From Kocuria palustris (GTDB taxonomy: Bacteria > Actinomycetota > Actinomycetes > Actinomycetales > Micrococcaceae), in contig NZ_JAFBCR010000001.1 of assembly GCF_016907795.1 (NCBI RefSeq), positions 1,116,001 to 1,180,000 on the forward strand: a stretch of 64,000 bases of DNA, read 5' to 3'. Positions 55,173 through 63,373 of the stretch are shown piece after piece; positions within the stretch are counted from its first letter, which is position 1, and each line of letters starts with the position of its first letter. The notes under the pieces are model-generated. The model searched no databases. It saw only the letters and a program-made list of their open reading frames with translations, and had not been told where the DNA came from. Both the position numbers and the translations under genes were made by a program.

Positions 55173-57443
55173 ATGGCCTCATCTCCGAGCTCCCCCGGTG
55201 CCCCGCAGGGGACGTCTGCCGTCGGTCGCGTCATCGCCTTCCTCCTCGCCAGCATCCTGGCCGGAGGCGTCGTCGCGGCCCTCGTCCTGCCCTCGGCCGC
55301 TGCGGCGGGCCTCGCCGCCAACGGCTCGGTCGCGTGGATGAAGGACCTCCCCGAGGACCTCTCCAACGGCCCCATCTCCCGCTCCTCGACCGCGTACGCG
55401 CGTGACGGCGAGACCGAGCTGGCCACGTTCTACGCGGAGAACCGCACACCGGTCGCGCTCGACGACATCTCCCCGTACATGCAGGATGCGATCGTCTCGG
55501 TCGAGGACCGCGACTTCTACACGCACGGCGGCGTCTCGGTCACGGGCATCTTCCGCGCGGTCGCGAACAACCTGACCAACTCCGAGGGCCGTCAGGGCGC
55601 CTCCACGCTGACCCAGCAGTACGTCAACAACCTCATCATCGACCGCGACGTCCGCGCCGGCGACGAGGCCTCCACGCTGGGCGCCAACAAGGGCTACGCG
55701 GACAAGATCCAGGAGATGAAGCTCGCGGTCTCCATGGAGAACGAGGTGCCCAAGGAGGAGATCCTCGAGGGCTACCTGAACATGGTGCTGTTCGGCCCGC
55801 GCAACTACGGCGTGGAGACCGCTGCCAACTACTACTGGGGCATCAGCGCCTCGGAGCTGAACCTCCAGCAGTCGGCCACCCTGGCGGGGCTCGTGCAGTC
55901 CCCGGAGTACTACAACCCCGCGACCAACCCGGAGCAGTCCATCGACCGCCGCAACACGGTGCTGTGGACCATGCTCGATGAGGGCAAGATCTCCCAGGAG
56001 CAGTACGACGCCGCCGTCGCGGCCCCGCTGGACCTGGATCTGCACCCGGAGAACCAGGGTTGCACCGCCTCCGAGGACGCCCCCTACTTCTGCACGTACG
56101 TGGAGAACGAGATCCTCACCTCGCCCGAGTTCGGCGAGACCCCGGACGACCGCCTGAACAACCTCCAGCGCGGCGGGCTGAAGATCGTGACCACCCTGGA
56201 TCCGAAGGCCCAGTCCGTGGCCCAGGAGCAGGTCGAGGCCACGCAGCCTGCCGACGACAACCCGGACTCCGTGGGCTCCTCGATCGTGTCGGTCGAGCCG
56301 GACTCCGGGAACATCGTGGCTATGGCGCAGAACTCGAACTACTCCTCAGCGGAGGAGGAGGACCACCAGAACACGGTCTACAACTTCAACACGGACACCC
56401 TGGACGCCGGCACCGGCGGATACCAGGTGGGCTCGACGTTCAAGCCCGCCGTGCTGCTGGCCTGGATCGACGCCGGCAAGTCGGTGGGCCAGAACATCGA
56501 CGCCTCGCGCACCCGCTACCCGGCCGATCACGCGTGGGAGGCCTCCTGCGTGGAGGGCGGCTCGGTGTTCGAGCCGGGCAACGACGGCAACGGCTTCTCG
56601 TTCCAGAACGCGACCAAGGGCTACGAGCGGGACATGTCCGTGGAGTACGGCCTGTACAACTCGATCAACACCGCGATCTACGCCATGGCCGATCAGCTCG
56701 ACCTGTGCCGCATCGGCGAGCTCACCGCGGATCTGGGTCTCCACAACGGACAGACGGGCCTGCCGATCGACACCACGCACCTCTCCGCGCTGCTGGGCGG
56801 TTCGTCGGACAACGTCTCCCCGCTGACCATGGCCACCGCCTACGCGACCTTCGCCAATGACGGCGTGCGCTGCGAGCCCCGGTCCCTGCTCAGCGTCACC
56901 GGCGCCGACGGCACCGAGTACGCGGTCCCGGAGGGCAACTGCCAGCGCCAGATCAGCGAGGACGAGGCGCGGACGGTGAACCACGTGCTCGAGCAGGTCC
57001 TTGTGCGCGGCTCCGGCTACGAGCTCGGCATCGGGCTGCCGGACGCGTCGGCCGCCAAGACCGGCACCACCGACAACTCCACGCAGACCTGGCTGCTGGG
57101 CTACACGCAGGGCCTGTCCACGGCCTCCTGGGTCGGCAACTACGCCGAGGGCAGCAGCTCGCTCAACGACGTCTCGATCGGCGGCAGCACGCCGGCCTCC
57201 CAGACCTCGGATCCCGACGACTGGGTCGACGGCGCCTCCTATGCCGGTGAGCAGTGGCAGAAGTACATGGAGGAGATCGCGCCGGACTACAGCACGGAGG
57301 AGTTCCCCTCGGCCCCGTCGGACCTGACCAGCGGCAGCGACTCCGACTCGAGCAGCGACTCCGACTCGAGCAGCGGCGGCACGGCGACGGGCGACAGCGG
57401 CGGGACTGCCAGCGGGACCGCCACCACCGCCCCGGCTGCGTGA
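55173..57443 (+). CDS. bifunctional class A penicillin-binding protein (PonA2-like)
   Basis: A 756-residue peptidoglycan synthase. A signal anchor (residues 18-48) precedes the GT51 glycosyltransferase domain with the catalytic glutamate E111 in VEDRDFYTHGG and the GASTLTQQYVNN motif. The transpeptidase motifs are STFK (S421), SIN (497-499) and KTGTT (K629). Mycobacterial PonA2 has a C-terminal PASTA domain; here it is replaced by a Ser/Asp/Gly/Thr-rich tail of about 55 residues. The metallophosphoesterase gene follows by four bases, the same pair as Rv3682-Rv3683. Confidence 0.94.
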   Translation: MASSPSSPGAPQGTSAVGRVIAFLLASILAGGVVAALVLPSAAAAGLAANGSVAWMKDLPEDLSNGPISRSSTAYARDGETELATFYAENRTPVALDDISPYMQDAIVSVEDRDFYTHGGVSVTGIFRAVANNLTNSEGRQGASTLTQQYVNNLIIDRDVRAGDEASTLGANKGYADKIQEMKLAVSMENEVPKEEILEGYLNMVLFGPRNYGVETAANYYWGISASELNLQQSATLAGLVQSPEYYNPATNPEQSIDRRNTVLWTMLDEGKISQEQYDAAVAAPLDLDLHPENQGCTASEDAPYFCTYVENEILTSPEFGETPDDRLNNLQRGGLKIVTTLDPKAQSVAQEQVEATQPADDNPDSVGSSIVSVEPDSGNIVAMAQNSNYSSAEEEDHQNTVYNFNTDTLDAGTGGYQVGSTFKPAVLLAWIDAGKSVGQNIDASRTRYPADHAWEASCVEGGSVFEPGNDGNGFSFQNATKGYERDMSVEYGLYNSINTAIYAMADQLDLCRIGELTADLGLHNGQTGLPIDTTHLSALLGGSSDNVSPLTMATAYATFANDGVRCEPRSLLSVTGADGTEYAVPEGNCQRQISEDEARTVNHVLEQVLVRGSGYELGIGLPDASAAKTGTTDNSTQTWLLGYTQGLSTASWVGNYAEGSSSLNDVSIGGSTPASQTSDPDDWVDGASYAGEQWQKYMEEIAPDYSTEEFPSAPSDLTSGSDSDSSSDSDSSSGGTATGDSGGTASGTATTAPAA

Positions 57444-57447
57444 TCCC

Positions 57448-58407
57448 TTGAGCGCTTCCTGGGTGAGGACCTTCGGCCAGACCGGTGCCGCTGTCGCGGC
57501 CTCCGGCCTGGCCGTCGGCGCATGGGCCGTGCTCGGCGAGCGCCGCCGCTTCCGCGTCCGCCACGAGACCCTTCCCGTGCTGGCACCCGGCTCGCGGGAT
57601 CTGCGCCTGCTGCATATCTCGGACCTGCACACGGTTCCGGGCCAGGAGGCCAAGAAGCGCTTCGTGCACGGTCTGGCCGAGCTCGAGCCGGATCTCGTGA
57701 TCGACACCGGCGACAACCTCTCGCACATGCAGGCGCTGCCGTACCTGCTCGAGATCCTCGAGCCCCTGCTGCGCCTGCCCGGCCTCTTCGTCCCGGGCTC
57801 CAACTGCTACTTCGCCCCGGCCTTCAAGAATCCCGCGCGCTATCTCTGGAAGCGCACCTCGCAGGACGACGACCGCACCCAGCTGCAGCTGCTGCCCTGG
57901 CAGCAGATGCACCGGGCCTTCGAGGACGCCGGCTGGCTCGGGATGGTCAACCGCTCCCGCACGGTGCGCATCGGCGGGCAGCTGCTCGACGTCTCGGGCG
58001 TCGATGACCCCCACCTGCACTTCGACCGCCACCCGGGCTTCAGCCTGCCGGCCGGCGCCGCACATGCCTCCGGATCGGCTTGGACCGCAGACGCGGTTCC
58101 GGCCGAGGAGCCCGTGCTGCGCCTGGGCCTGGCCCACGCCCCCTACATCCGCACCCTCGAGCGCTTCGCCGACGACGGCGCGGACCTGATCCTGGCCGGG
58201 CACACCCACGGCGGGCAGGTCTGCCTGCCCGGCGGCCGGGCACTGGTCTCCAACTGCGATATCGAGCCCGAGCGCTGCAAGGGCATGACGGAGCAGAAGG
58301 GCGTGCCCGTGGGGATCTCGGCCGGACTCGGCGAATCTCGCTTCGCTCCGGTGAGGCTGTTCTGCCGCCCCGAGGCCGTCCTCATGACCCTGACGGCGCG
58401 CGCCTGA
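57448..58407 (+). CDS. metallophosphoesterase
   Basis: A 319-residue calcineurin-like phosphoesterase with an N-terminal hydrophobic segment (residues 12-30). Metal ligands: D59 and H61 (ISDLH), D89 and N90 (TGDN), N119 (GSNCY), H in LAHAP, and H in AGHTHGGQ. Where most relatives have GNHD, or GSND as I recall for the Rv3683 branch, this protein has GSNC with a cysteine at residue 120. Substrate unknown; the pairing with the penicillin-binding protein suggests an envelope role. TTG at 57448 is assumed; GTG at 57463 is the alternative. Confidence 0.87.
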   Translation: MSASWVRTFGQTGAAVAASGLAVGAWAVLGERRRFRVRHETLPVLAPGSRDLRLLHISDLHTVPGQEAKKRFVHGLAELEPDLVIDTGDNLSHMQALPYLLEILEPLLRLPGLFVPGSNCYFAPAFKNPARYLWKRTSQDDDRTQLQLLPWQQMHRAFEDAGWLGMVNRSRTVRIGGQLLDVSGVDDPHLHFDRHPGFSLPAGAAHASGSAWTADAVPAEEPVLRLGLAHAPYIRTLERFADDGADLILAGHTHGGQVCLPGGRALVSNCDIEPERCKGMTEQKGVPVGISAGLGESRFAPVRLFCRPEAVLMTLTARA

Positions 58408-58430
58408 GCGAACGTCGTCCCGCAACGCCC

Positions 58431-58477
58431 GACGGCCCCGGGTCGCGATCCTTCGGGAATCGCGGCCCGGGGCCGTC
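58431..58477. terminator. bidirectional terminator with a UUCG tetraloop
   Basis: A 19-bp stem (58431-58449 with 58459-58477, one G-T pair) capped by a small CC-TTCG-GG hairpin, between the metallophosphoesterase and qsuB genes. Confidence 0.85.
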
Positions 58478-58511
58478 GTCTCGGGGTGGCCGCCTCGAAA
58501 GGTGCCGTGCC

Positions 58512-60476
58512 TCAGCGCGGGATGCCGCGTGCTGCATCGCGCAGGCGCCGGTACTGGGCGGCCAGGCGCACGGGAGCATCCGCCGCTCCGTAGCCGCGGT
58601 AGCCCCCGAGGCGCTCGAGCACCTCGAAGAAGACCCCGCCGAGGGTCCCGGTGTAGAAGTGCAGCAGCTCCCCGCTGTCGTCGCGGTCGTAGAGCAGCCC
58701 GAGCTCGCGCAGCTCGGCCACGCGGTCGTCGTCCAGCCCGAAGCGCGCCTGCAGGTCGGCGTAGTAGTTCGCCGGCACGGGGAGCCTGTCCAGCCCTCGC
58801 TGCGCGGCCCTGCGGGCCACGCCCTCGATGTCCCGGCAGGCGAAGGCCACGTGCTCGGGATACACGGCGCCCATGGAGGCGGACTGCTCGGCGTCCTCCG
58901 GAGCCACGTTCAGCGGCATCCGGATCGCGTCGTCGCTCGAGCGCATGACCTGGCTGCGCACGAGACCCGCCGGCCCCGGGACGTCCTGGGGCTCCTGGGC
59001 TTGCAGGCCGAGCAGCGCGGTGAAGAACAGCACGGCCTCGTCGCGGTGCTGCCAGGGCTGGGCGGTGTTCACGTGGTCGATCCCCGTGATGCCCGGTCCC
59101 TGCTGCGCCGGGCCCTGCGAGGCCTCCAGCCCGAACTCGAGCGCCCAGCTCGGCACCTGCCCCTCCTCCTGCGGGCAGAAGAAGATCTCCGTGCCGTCGG
59201 GGGCGAACACGCCGCGCAGGTCCTGCTCATCCGATCGCCGGCTGCGCTCGACCCTTCGCGCCCCCAGGAGGTGAGCACGGGCGTCTGCGGCCTCGATGTC
59301 CGGGACCTCGAAGGCCAGCCCCGCCAGTCCCGCCCCCTGGCCGGTGGGGCCCAGGTCGGCGACGACCACGCGGGCCTCGCCCTGGGTCCACAGCTGCACG
59401 CCCTCCTTGCTGCGGTGATGGCCGCCCAGCGCGAAGCCGAGCTGATGCAGCACGCGAGAGGCCTCCCCCAGCCTGCCCGTGCGCAGCTCCACGAAACCCC
59501 AGTCCTCTGGCTGGACCGCCGGGGGAAGTGCGCGCAGCTCCAGGGGGCCCGCACCAGTCGGGCCCGACTCGTCACCGCGGCCCGCGCCGTCGGCGGTGCC
59601 GATGGCCTCCTCCCGGCCCTGGACGAGGACGTCGCCGGGATCGGCCTCCCCCAGCTCGACGAGGCGGGCCAGGGTGCGGTCCTCGAGCCAGCGCAGCGAC
59701 CGCAGCCCGTCCACGGCGGTGCGCGCCACGTCGGCCTGGCGGAAGGAGTCGTTGAAGATCTCCAGGGACACCGGGCCGTCGTAGCCGCAGCGGTGCAGGT
59801 GCACCATGAAATCGACCAGGTCGAAGCCGCCCTGCCCCGGGAACACCCGGTGGTGCCGCGACCAGGACAGCACGTCCATGCTCAGCAGCGGAGCGTCCGC
59901 GAGCTGGACGAACAGCACGGTCTGCGCATCCAGGTCCTCGATCGGCGCCGGGTCCCAGCCGCGGGAGAGGATGTGGAAGCTGTCCAGGCAGGTGCCCACG
60001 TTCGGGTGATCGGCCATCCGCACGATCCGAGCGGCATGCTCGAAGTCGTTGACGAACCTCCCCCAGGCCAGGGCCTCGTAGGCCAGCCGGATGCCGTACT
60101 CCGCAGCCAGATCGCCGGCCCTCCTGAGCTGCTCGGCGCAGACCTCGTCATCGTCGATCGTGGCCGTGCCCACGTTGGAGCACAGCAGCATCGTGTCGAT
60201 GCCCAGCTCGCGGGCCACGTCGAGCTTGGCCTCCAATCGCCGCAGGCCGTCCCGGAACACGTCCTCCTCGACCCCGTCCAGGTCCCGGAAGGGCTGGTAG
60301 AGGTCCAGGCTCAGCCCCAGATCGGCGGCGCGCTGCCGGATCTGCGCCGGGGTGTGCGGCGAGACGACGAGATCCTGCTCGAAGATCTCGATCCCGTCGA
60401 AGCCCGCATCCGCGGCGGCGCGCATCTTCTCCGCGAGCGTTCCGGACAGGCACACGGTGGCGATCGACGTCCTCAT
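58512..60476 (-). CDS. qsuB: 3-dehydroshikimate dehydratase (QsuB-type fusion)
   Basis: A 654-residue two-domain enzyme. Residues 1-280 are a TIM-barrel sugar-phosphate-isomerase-like dehydratase with metal ligands in LAYEALAWG, GTCLDSFHIL and SLEIFND. Residues about 305-654 form two VOC repeats resembling 4-hydroxyphenylpyruvate dioxygenase. In Corynebacterium QsuB this fusion converts 3-dehydroshikimate to protocatechuate, the committed step of quinate/shikimate breakdown. The ATG overlaps the transporter stop (ATGA), so the gene is coupled to it. Protocatechuate cleavage genes are not in the window. Confidence 0.9.
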   Translation of the reverse strand: MRTSIATVCLSGTLAEKMRAAADAGFDGIEIFEQDLVVSPHTPAQIRQRAADLGLSLDLYQPFRDLDGVEEDVFRDGLRRLEAKLDVARELGIDTMLLCSNVGTATIDDDEVCAEQLRRAGDLAAEYGIRLAYEALAWGRFVNDFEHAARIVRMADHPNVGTCLDSFHILSRGWDPAPIEDLDAQTVLFVQLADAPLLSMDVLSWSRHHRVFPGQGGFDLVDFMVHLHRCGYDGPVSLEIFNDSFRQADVARTAVDGLRSLRWLEDRTLARLVELGEADPGDVLVQGREEAIGTADGAGRGDESGPTGAGPLELRALPPAVQPEDWGFVELRTGRLGEASRVLHQLGFALGGHHRSKEGVQLWTQGEARVVVADLGPTGQGAGLAGLAFEVPDIEAADARAHLLGARRVERSRRSDEQDLRGVFAPDGTEIFFCPQEEGQVPSWALEFGLEASQGPAQQGPGITGIDHVNTAQPWQHRDEAVLFFTALLGLQAQEPQDVPGPAGLVRSQVMRSSDDAIRMPLNVAPEDAEQSASMGAVYPEHVAFACRDIEGVARRAAQRGLDRLPVPANYYADLQARFGLDDDRVAELRELGLLYDRDDSGELLHFYTGTLGGVFFEVLERLGGYRGYGAADAPVRLAAQYRRLRDAARGIPR

Positions 60477-61900
60477 CGGCCGGCTGCCTCCTTCTGCGCC
60501 TTGCGCTCCTGCGCGGCCTCGATGGCCTTGAGATCGATGGCCTCGGTGCGGGTGGTGTGCAGGTCGTCCAGGCTGTCGAGCGTGCGGTGGCCCGTCTCGG
60601 TGGCGGTCAGCGCGGCACCTGCCGAGATGAGGCACATGAGGGTCACGAACATGGCCACGCCCATCCAGTTGTCGCCGGTCTCACCGGCCAGGTAGGCCGA
60701 CAGCGCCGGAGCCACGCCGCCCGAGACCGCGAAGCCGATCTGGGTGCCCAGGGACAGGCCGGAGACGCGCACCGCGGTGGGGAACATCTCGGCGTAGAAC
60801 GACGGCCACACGCCGTTGGCCAGTGAGTAGAAGCAGCCGGACATCAGGATGCCGAGCAGGAAGATCAGCGGCCAGCTGCCGCTGTGGACGGCACCGAGGT
60901 AGCCGTACATGCCTGCCGCCGCGCCGACCGCCCCGGCGATGAACACCGGCTTGCGCCCGATCCGGTCCGCGAGCAGGGCCGCCAGCGGGATCGCCAGCAG
61001 CGCGACGGCGTTGACCACCACGGGCACCAGCAGCATCGTGGAGCGGTTCAGGCCCACCACGGAGGTCGCGAAGGAGACCGACCAGACCGTGAAGACCATG
61101 TTGACGGTGTTGACCATGGCAGCCAGGGCCACCCGAGCCACGGCCGCCTTGTGGTAGCGGAACAGGATGCCCAGCGGGTTCGGCGCCTTGGTGGGGCCGC
61201 TCTCGAGCTGCTCGGAGACCTCGTGGAACTTGGGCGGCTCCTCCAGGGTGCGGCGGATGACCCAGGCGGTCACGACGACCAGGGCCGAGACGAAGAACGG
61301 GACGCGCCAGCCCCAGCTCATCAGCTGCTCCTCGGTGAGGATCAGCGTGAAGGGGATGAACACGGCGGTGGCCAGCAGCGTGCCGGCCTGGGTGCCCTGC
61401 AGCGTCCAGCTGGAGGTGAAGGCGCGGTGGTCGTCATCGGCGTGCTCGAGCGAGACCGAGATCGCGCTGGCCTGCTCGCCGGCGGCGGAGAGGCCCTGGA
61501 TGACGCGGCACAGGGTCAGCAGGATCGGGGCCAGCAGGCCGGCCTGCTCATAGGTCGGCAGCAGGCCGACGGCGAAGGTGGCCCCGCCCATCAGGAACAG
61601 GGTGAGCATCAGCACGAACTGACGTCCCATGCGATCCCCCAGCGGGCCCATGATCAGGGCGCCCAGCGGACGGACCACGTAGGCGACGCCCACGGTGGCC
61701 ATGGAGAACAGGATCGCAGCCCCCGGGCTGGTGTCCGCGGGGAAGAACAGGTGATTGAGCACCAGCGCGGCTGCGGTGCCGTAGACGGCGAAGTCGTAGT
61801 ACTCCAGGGCGGAGCCGACCCAGCTGGACAGCGCGGCCTTGCGCGGAGTCTTGCCGGAGGGCGAGGCGGCGGGCTGCTCGGCAGCCGAAGCAGTGGTCAT
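60473..61900 (-). CDS. MFS transporter, metabolite:H+ symporter family (shikimate/quinate type)
   Basis: A 475-residue 12-helix transporter of the MHS branch, to which E. coli ShiA belongs. MFS motif A is LGDRMGRQFVL after helix 2 and a second copy ADRIGRKPVFI follows helix 8; SWVGSALEYYDFAVYGTAA in helix 1 is the MHS signature. The context (qsuB overlapping, AroQ and QsuD across the divide) points to uptake of shikimate, quinate or dehydroshikimate. GAGGA precedes the ATG. Divergent from the IclR gene. Confidence 0.88.
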   Translation of the reverse strand: MTTASAAEQPAASPSGKTPRKAALSSWVGSALEYYDFAVYGTAAALVLNHLFFPADTSPGAAILFSMATVGVAYVVRPLGALIMGPLGDRMGRQFVLMLTLFLMGGATFAVGLLPTYEQAGLLAPILLTLCRVIQGLSAAGEQASAISVSLEHADDDHRAFTSSWTLQGTQAGTLLATAVFIPFTLILTEEQLMSWGWRVPFFVSALVVVTAWVIRRTLEEPPKFHEVSEQLESGPTKAPNPLGILFRYHKAAVARVALAAMVNTVNMVFTVWSVSFATSVVGLNRSTMLLVPVVVNAVALLAIPLAALLADRIGRKPVFIAGAVGAAAGMYGYLGAVHSGSWPLIFLLGILMSGCFYSLANGVWPSFYAEMFPTAVRVSGLSLGTQIGFAVSGGVAPALSAYLAGETGDNWMGVAMFVTLMCLISAGAALTATETGHRTLDSLDDLHTTRTEAIDLKAIEAAQERKAQKEAAGR

Positions 61901-61982
61901 GGCAGTTCCTCACGATGGCGGAGCAAAGGCGGCGGGCTGGAGTCGCACGCCGGGTCCTGCAGGACAGGAGCACCGGACGGAT

Positions 61983-62003
61983 AATTTCCACATATTGAAA
62001 ATT
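61983..62003. promoter_or_regulatory. imperfect palindrome, candidate IclR operator over the -35
   Basis: AATTTCCA and TGAAAATT pair at seven of eight positions around a five-base spacer. It overlaps the predicted iclR-family -35 and lies between the divergent transporter and regulator genes in an unusually AT-rich stretch. Confidence 0.5.
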
Positions 62004-62024
62004 ACTTCCGAATAGTGATAGATT
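61995..62024 (+). promoter_or_regulatory. promoter of the IclR-family gene
   Basis: TTGAAA at 61995-62000 and TAGATT at 62019-62024 are 18 bases apart. Transcription would start near 62031, about 46 bases before the preferred GTG. Confidence 0.6.
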
Positions 62025-62028
62025 CACT
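62014..62028. promoter_or_regulatory. palindrome over the -10 of the IclR-family gene
   Basis: AGTGA and TCACT are exact reverse complements around TAGAT. The repeat covers the predicted -10, a position suited to autorepression. Confidence 0.45.
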
Positions 62029-62076
62029 GTGATCCACACAACAGAGCCTGTCAAGCGCACCGCAGAGGAGAAGCGC

Positions 62077-62841
62077 GTGAGCACCCAGAGCACCGGCACC
62101 GTGGGCAAGGCCCTGGACATGCTGAGCCTGCTCGGCGAGCATCCGGACGGCGCGACCGCCCGCGAGCTCGCCGAGGCCTCGGGGCACCACTTCTCCACCG
62201 CCTACCGTCTGCTGCGCACCCTGGTGGACACGGGCTTCGCGGAGCACTCCCCCCAGGACAAGCGCTACCGCCTGGGTCTGCCCGTGTTCCAGCTCGGGCA
62301 GAAGGTCGCTCACGCCCGGGGCTTCGACGCCTCGGCGGCACCGGTGCTGCAGGGACTGGTCGAGACCACCGGGGAGAGCTGCCTGCTCGCCGTGCTGCAC
62401 GGGCAGCGCTTCCTCACCACAGCCAAGATCGACGGCCCGGAGTTCCGAGTCACCACGGACCCGGGCGATCAGGGCACCCTGCACTCCTCGGCGATCGGCC
62501 GCGTCCTGCTCGCCTTCGCCCCCGCCGCCGAGCGCGACCGCCTGCTCGAGTCGATCCCCATGCCGGCTCGGACCGAGAGCACCCTGACCGAGCGCGATCG
62601 ACTGCGAGAGCTCGTGGCGCAGACGCAGCGGCAGGGCTTCGCTTCGCAGTCGGAGGAGCACGACGACGGCATGGCCGCCGTCGCCGTGCCGGTCCTGGAC
62701 CCCGCCGGGGGGCTGATCGCCGCCCTGTGCCTGGCCGCCCCCATCTTCCGCAGCACCCGGGAGGACCTGCAGGATCAGCTGCCGCTGCTGCGAGAGGCCG
62801 CCGATCAGCTCGCAGCCGTGCTGCCGCCGCGGCCCCGCTGA
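62077..62841 (+). CDS. IclR-family transcriptional regulator
   Basis: A 254-residue regulator with an N-terminal winged helix (TVGKALDMLSLLGEHPDGATARELAEASGHHFSTAYRLLRTLVDTGF) and a C-terminal effector domain (residues about 80-250). The latter ends SEEHDDGMAAVAVPVLDPAGGLIAALCLAAP. It sits between the transporter-qsuB and aroQ-qsuD arms and probably controls both in response to a pathway intermediate; Corynebacterium uses a LysR-type QsuR instead. The GTG at 62077 has GAGGAG six bases before it; an upstream GTG at 62029 would overlap the promoter and is rejected. Confidence 0.87.
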   Translation: MSTQSTGTVGKALDMLSLLGEHPDGATARELAEASGHHFSTAYRLLRTLVDTGFAEHSPQDKRYRLGLPVFQLGQKVAHARGFDASAAPVLQGLVETTGESCLLAVLHGQRFLTTAKIDGPEFRVTTDPGDQGTLHSSAIGRVLLAFAPAAERDRLLESIPMPARTESTLTERDRLRELVAQTQRQGFASQSEEHDDGMAAVAVPVLDPAGGLIAALCLAAPIFRSTREDLQDQLPLLREAADQLAAVLPPRPR

Positions 62842-62917
62842 GCTCGCCCGGCCTTCTACGCTCCCATCCCCGATCCCAGATCCCGGCCGCCGCGGCGGCC
62901 CCGAGAGGAGACGCACC

Positions 62918-63373
62918 ATGACCCGTCCGCGCATCCTGGTCCTCAACGGCCCCAACCTGAACATGCTCGGCACGCGCGAGCCCGAGATCTACGGCAGCCA
63001 GACCCTGGCTGATATCGAGGCCCTGGTCGCTCAGCGCGCCCAAGAGCTGGGCACCGAGGTCGACTTCCGCCAGTCCAACCTCGAGGGCGAGCTGATCGAC
63101 GCCCTCCAGCAGGCACGCGGGAGCCATGTGGGCTGCGTGCTCAACGCCGCCGGGCTCACCCACACCTCGGTCAGCCTCCACGACGCCGTCAAGGCCTCCG
63201 AGCTGCCCACGGTCGAGGTCCACCTGTCCAACCCGCACGCCCGCGAGGACTTCCGCCACGTGTCCTTCCTCTCGCCGATCGCGGACGCCGTGATCGCCGG
63301 CGCCGGGGCGCAGGGCTATCTCTACGCCGTGGACCTGCTGATGACCCGCTACGGACGGGGCGCAGACGCATGA
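62918..63373 (+). CDS. aroQ: type II 3-dehydroquinate dehydratase
   Basis: A 151-residue dodecameric-type dehydroquinase interconverting 3-dehydroquinate and 3-dehydroshikimate. The family start LVLNGPNLNMLGTREPEIYG includes the lid arginine R20 and catalytic Y25; NAAGLTHTSVSLHDA and HLSNPHAREDFRH hold the anion site and the catalytic histidine. It is the QsuC equivalent in this catabolic cluster; whether it also serves aromatic synthesis depends on other genes outside the window. GAGAGGAG precedes the ATG. The stop overlaps the next start (ATGA). Confidence 0.95.
   Translation: MTRPRILVLNGPNLNMLGTREPEIYGSQTLADIEALVAQRAQELGTEVDFRQSNLEGELIDALQQARGSHVGCVLNAAGLTHTSVSLHDAVKASELPTVEVHLSNPHAREDFRHVSFLSPIADAVIAGAGAQGYLYAVDLLMTRYGRGADA

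Noticed and set aside
57330-57443. Ser/Asp repeats at the end of the penicillin-binding protein as a surface-adhesin (SD-repeat) domain
   Set aside because: Only a few SDSDSS units are present, with no sortase signal; it looks like a simple disordered extracellular tail.
62029-62076. Upstream GTG at 62029 as the start of the IclR-family gene
   Set aside because: It would lie at or before the predicted transcription start and has no ribosome binding site, while the GTG at 62077 has GAGGAG at a good distance.
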